Shown: positions 7,051-7,773 of the stretch, piece after piece
Layout of the letters: every line of letters begins with the position of its first letter
Numbering within the stretch: the first letter of the stretch is position 1
From: an uncultured Spirochaetales bacterium
GTDB taxonomy: Bacteria; Spirochaetota; Spirochaetia; Sphaerochaetales; Sphaerochaetaceae
Assembly (NCBI GenBank): GCA_937902565.1
Contig: CALFMX010000029.1
Location: 1-7,773, forward strand
Reading direction: 5' to 3'
Length of the DNA stretch: 7,773 bases
Position numbers and translations under genes: made by a program
The notes under the pieces: model-generated
What the model was told of the DNA's origin: nothing
Databases searched by the model: none
The model's input: the letters and a program-made list of their open reading frames with translations, nothing else

Positions 7051-7319
7051 GTTCTCAGGCGCGGGCCCAGGGTTTCGTACACGTACTTTTCGTCCAGGCC
7101 GTCGGCCGGGATGGTCACGTTGAAGGCCAGCGGCAGGTCGTTGGAGCGGTAGCGCATCGGGGTGGCGATGCCGCACAGCTCGGCGCGCCAGTCCTTGCTG
7201 ACCACGCAGAAGCCGTGCTGGTCGATCTCGTCGTAGGCGGGCTGCAGCGCCGGGGCGAAGCGCTCCCATTCCTCGGGAAATTCCTCGGCCAGCCGGCCGC
7301 AGATCAGCGCGCGCTCCTC
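7032..7319 (-). pseudogene. Fragment of an IclR-family transcriptional regulator (C-terminal effector domain)
   Basis: About 96 residues resemble the end of an IclR regulator. [20 protein letters not shown] corresponds to the 'GrA.La.lp..er' helix. [20 protein letters not shown] corresponds to the 'ei...Gfc.s.gew' strand and loop. CGIATPMR corresponds to the 'aiA.Pvr' strand. LAFNVTIPA then [12 protein letters not shown] corresponds to the closing strand and C-terminal helix. The effector-binding half is present but its beginning and the whole N-terminal helix-turn-helix are missing. One sampled 60-base line (7201-7260) is 70% GC with GC-ending codons, unlike the flanks, suggesting a high-GC proteobacterial donor. 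It is broken at both ends by joins to uvrA and to the acyl-CoA ligase, so it cannot be a working gene here. Family call rests on recalled motif patterns only. Confidence 0.7.
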
Positions 7320-7326
7320 GACGGTC
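7312..7326. other. Junction 2: IclR fragment joined to uvrA
   Basis: On the plus strand the UvrA reading (GAC GGT CTG GGC, Asp-Gly-Leu-Gly) is recognisable from 7320. The codons just before it read CTC CTC, where UvrA should have the Thr-Cys of its zinc-finger CPTC. On the minus strand IclR-like sequence is recognisable up to about 7319. The change of gene, strand and composition within a few bases marks an artificial or illegitimate join. Confidence 0.8.
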
Positions 7327-7773
7327 TGGGCGTACAGCAGTATTTCGACCCGGACCGCGTGATCCAGAACCCTGAGCTGTCGCTGGCAGGCGGCGCCATT
7401 CGCGGCTGGGATAAGCGTAACTTTTACTACTTCCAGATGCTGAAATCGCTGGCGGAGCACTATAAGTTCGACGTTGAAGCCCCGTGGGCCAGCCTGAATG
7501 CGAACGTGCACAAAGTGGTGCTGTACGGCTCCGGTAAAGACAATATTGAATTTAAGTATATGAACGATCGTGGCGACACCTCCGTGCGCCGCCATCCGTT
7601 TGAAGGCGTGCTGCACAACATGGAACGCCGCTATAAAGAGACGGAATCCAGTGCGGTACGTGAAGAGCTAGCCAAGTTCATCAGCAACCGCCCGTGCGCC
7701 AGCTGTGAAGGAACCCGTCTGCGTCGCGAAGCGCGCCACGTCTTCGTTGAGAATACGCCGCTGCCGACCATCT
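7320..7773 (+). CDS. uvrA: UvrA, internal fragment (enterobacterial-type), both ends missing
   Basis: UvrA is the ATP-dependent damage-recognition subunit of the UvrABC excision nuclease. The 151 codons are open throughout and begin [15 protein letters not shown]. They continue through [20 protein letters not shown] and [19 protein letters not shown], then [19 protein letters not shown] and NTPLPTI. This corresponds to roughly residues 280-430 of the ~940-residue E. coli protein, starting just after the first zinc finger. It includes the conserved CxxCxGxRL block. From memory it differs from E. coli K-12 at a few positions (AEHY for ADHY, WASLNAN for WGSLSAN, TSV for TSI, VFVEN for VYVEN), so another Enterobacteriaceae member (Klebsiella/Enterobacter type) is more likely. 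The real gene should continue past 7773. Its upstream part is replaced by the IclR fragment, so it cannot be expressed as UvrA from this arrangement. Confidence 0.93.

Noticed and set aside
6963..7319. A genuine IclR-acyl-CoA ligase fusion protein
   Set aside because: The IclR part lacks its DNA-binding domain, the ligase lacks its N-terminal adenylation half, and the frame's upstream portion is antisense uvrA, so no sensible start or complete domain exists.
7320..7773. Horizontal transfer of uvrA as explanation for the right end
   Set aside because: The piece is truncated within the gene and abuts another truncated foreign gene on the opposite strand, with no mobile-element ends, repeats or attachment site. 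A chimeric contig is simpler.
1..7773. CRISPR arrays, tRNA or rRNA genes, insertion sequences, phage genes
   Set aside because: Reading both strands showed no regularly spaced repeats, no recognisable tRNA or rRNA stretches, and no transposase or integrase motifs.

Overview
Most of the window (1 to about 7030) reads as one bacterial genome, probably a spirochaete of the Sphaerochaeta/Treponema type. The evidence is a lipoprotein with a loose spirochaete-like lipobox (LISC) coupled to a spirochaete-style outer-membrane barrel protein, plus the overall style of the other genes. No rRNA or other taxonomic marker is present, so the assignment is an inference. All genes in this part lie on the minus strand. 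In transcription order they are: an AMP-forming long-chain acyl-CoA ligase cut off at its N-terminus (about 7031-5652); an uncharacterised lipoprotein (5457-4030); a beta-barrel outer-membrane protein (4025-2754) coupled to it by a 4-nt gap and closed by a strong terminator; an NhaC-family Na+/H+ antiporter (2562-952) with its own terminator; and type I mannose-6-phosphate isomerase manA (855-1), which runs off the window.

The last ~740 bases do not belong with the rest. From 7320 to 7773 the plus strand encodes an internal piece of an enterobacterial UvrA, and from about 7032 to 7319 the minus strand encodes the end of a GC-rich, proteobacterial-looking IclR-family regulator. Both are fragments, on opposite strands, and each is joined mid-gene. 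By chance the joins keep a minus-strand frame open from 7616 to 5652, giving a spurious 654-residue 'fusion' whose first ~99 residues are antisense to uvrA. The simplest explanation is a chimeric contig end (misassembly or mixed reads), not biology.

The intergenic regions hold readable control signals. Two intrinsic terminators follow the barrel gene and the antiporter gene. A promoter-like TTGCTA-N17-TATACT lies in front of manA and predicts a leader of about ten bases. A nested double inverted repeat sits directly at the antiporter start and touches its Shine-Dalgarno. A dyad lies upstream of the lipoprotein operon. Both dyads contain GGTGT/ACACC half-sites, which may mean a shared regulator.

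Functionally, the lipoprotein and barrel protein look like a co-expressed outer-envelope pair of unknown job. The antiporter serves Na+/H+ balance, ManA links fructose-6-P to mannose-6-P, and the ligase activates fatty acids. No CRISPR array, tRNA, rRNA, insertion sequence or phage gene was seen. No gene-free stretch exceeds 300 bases.
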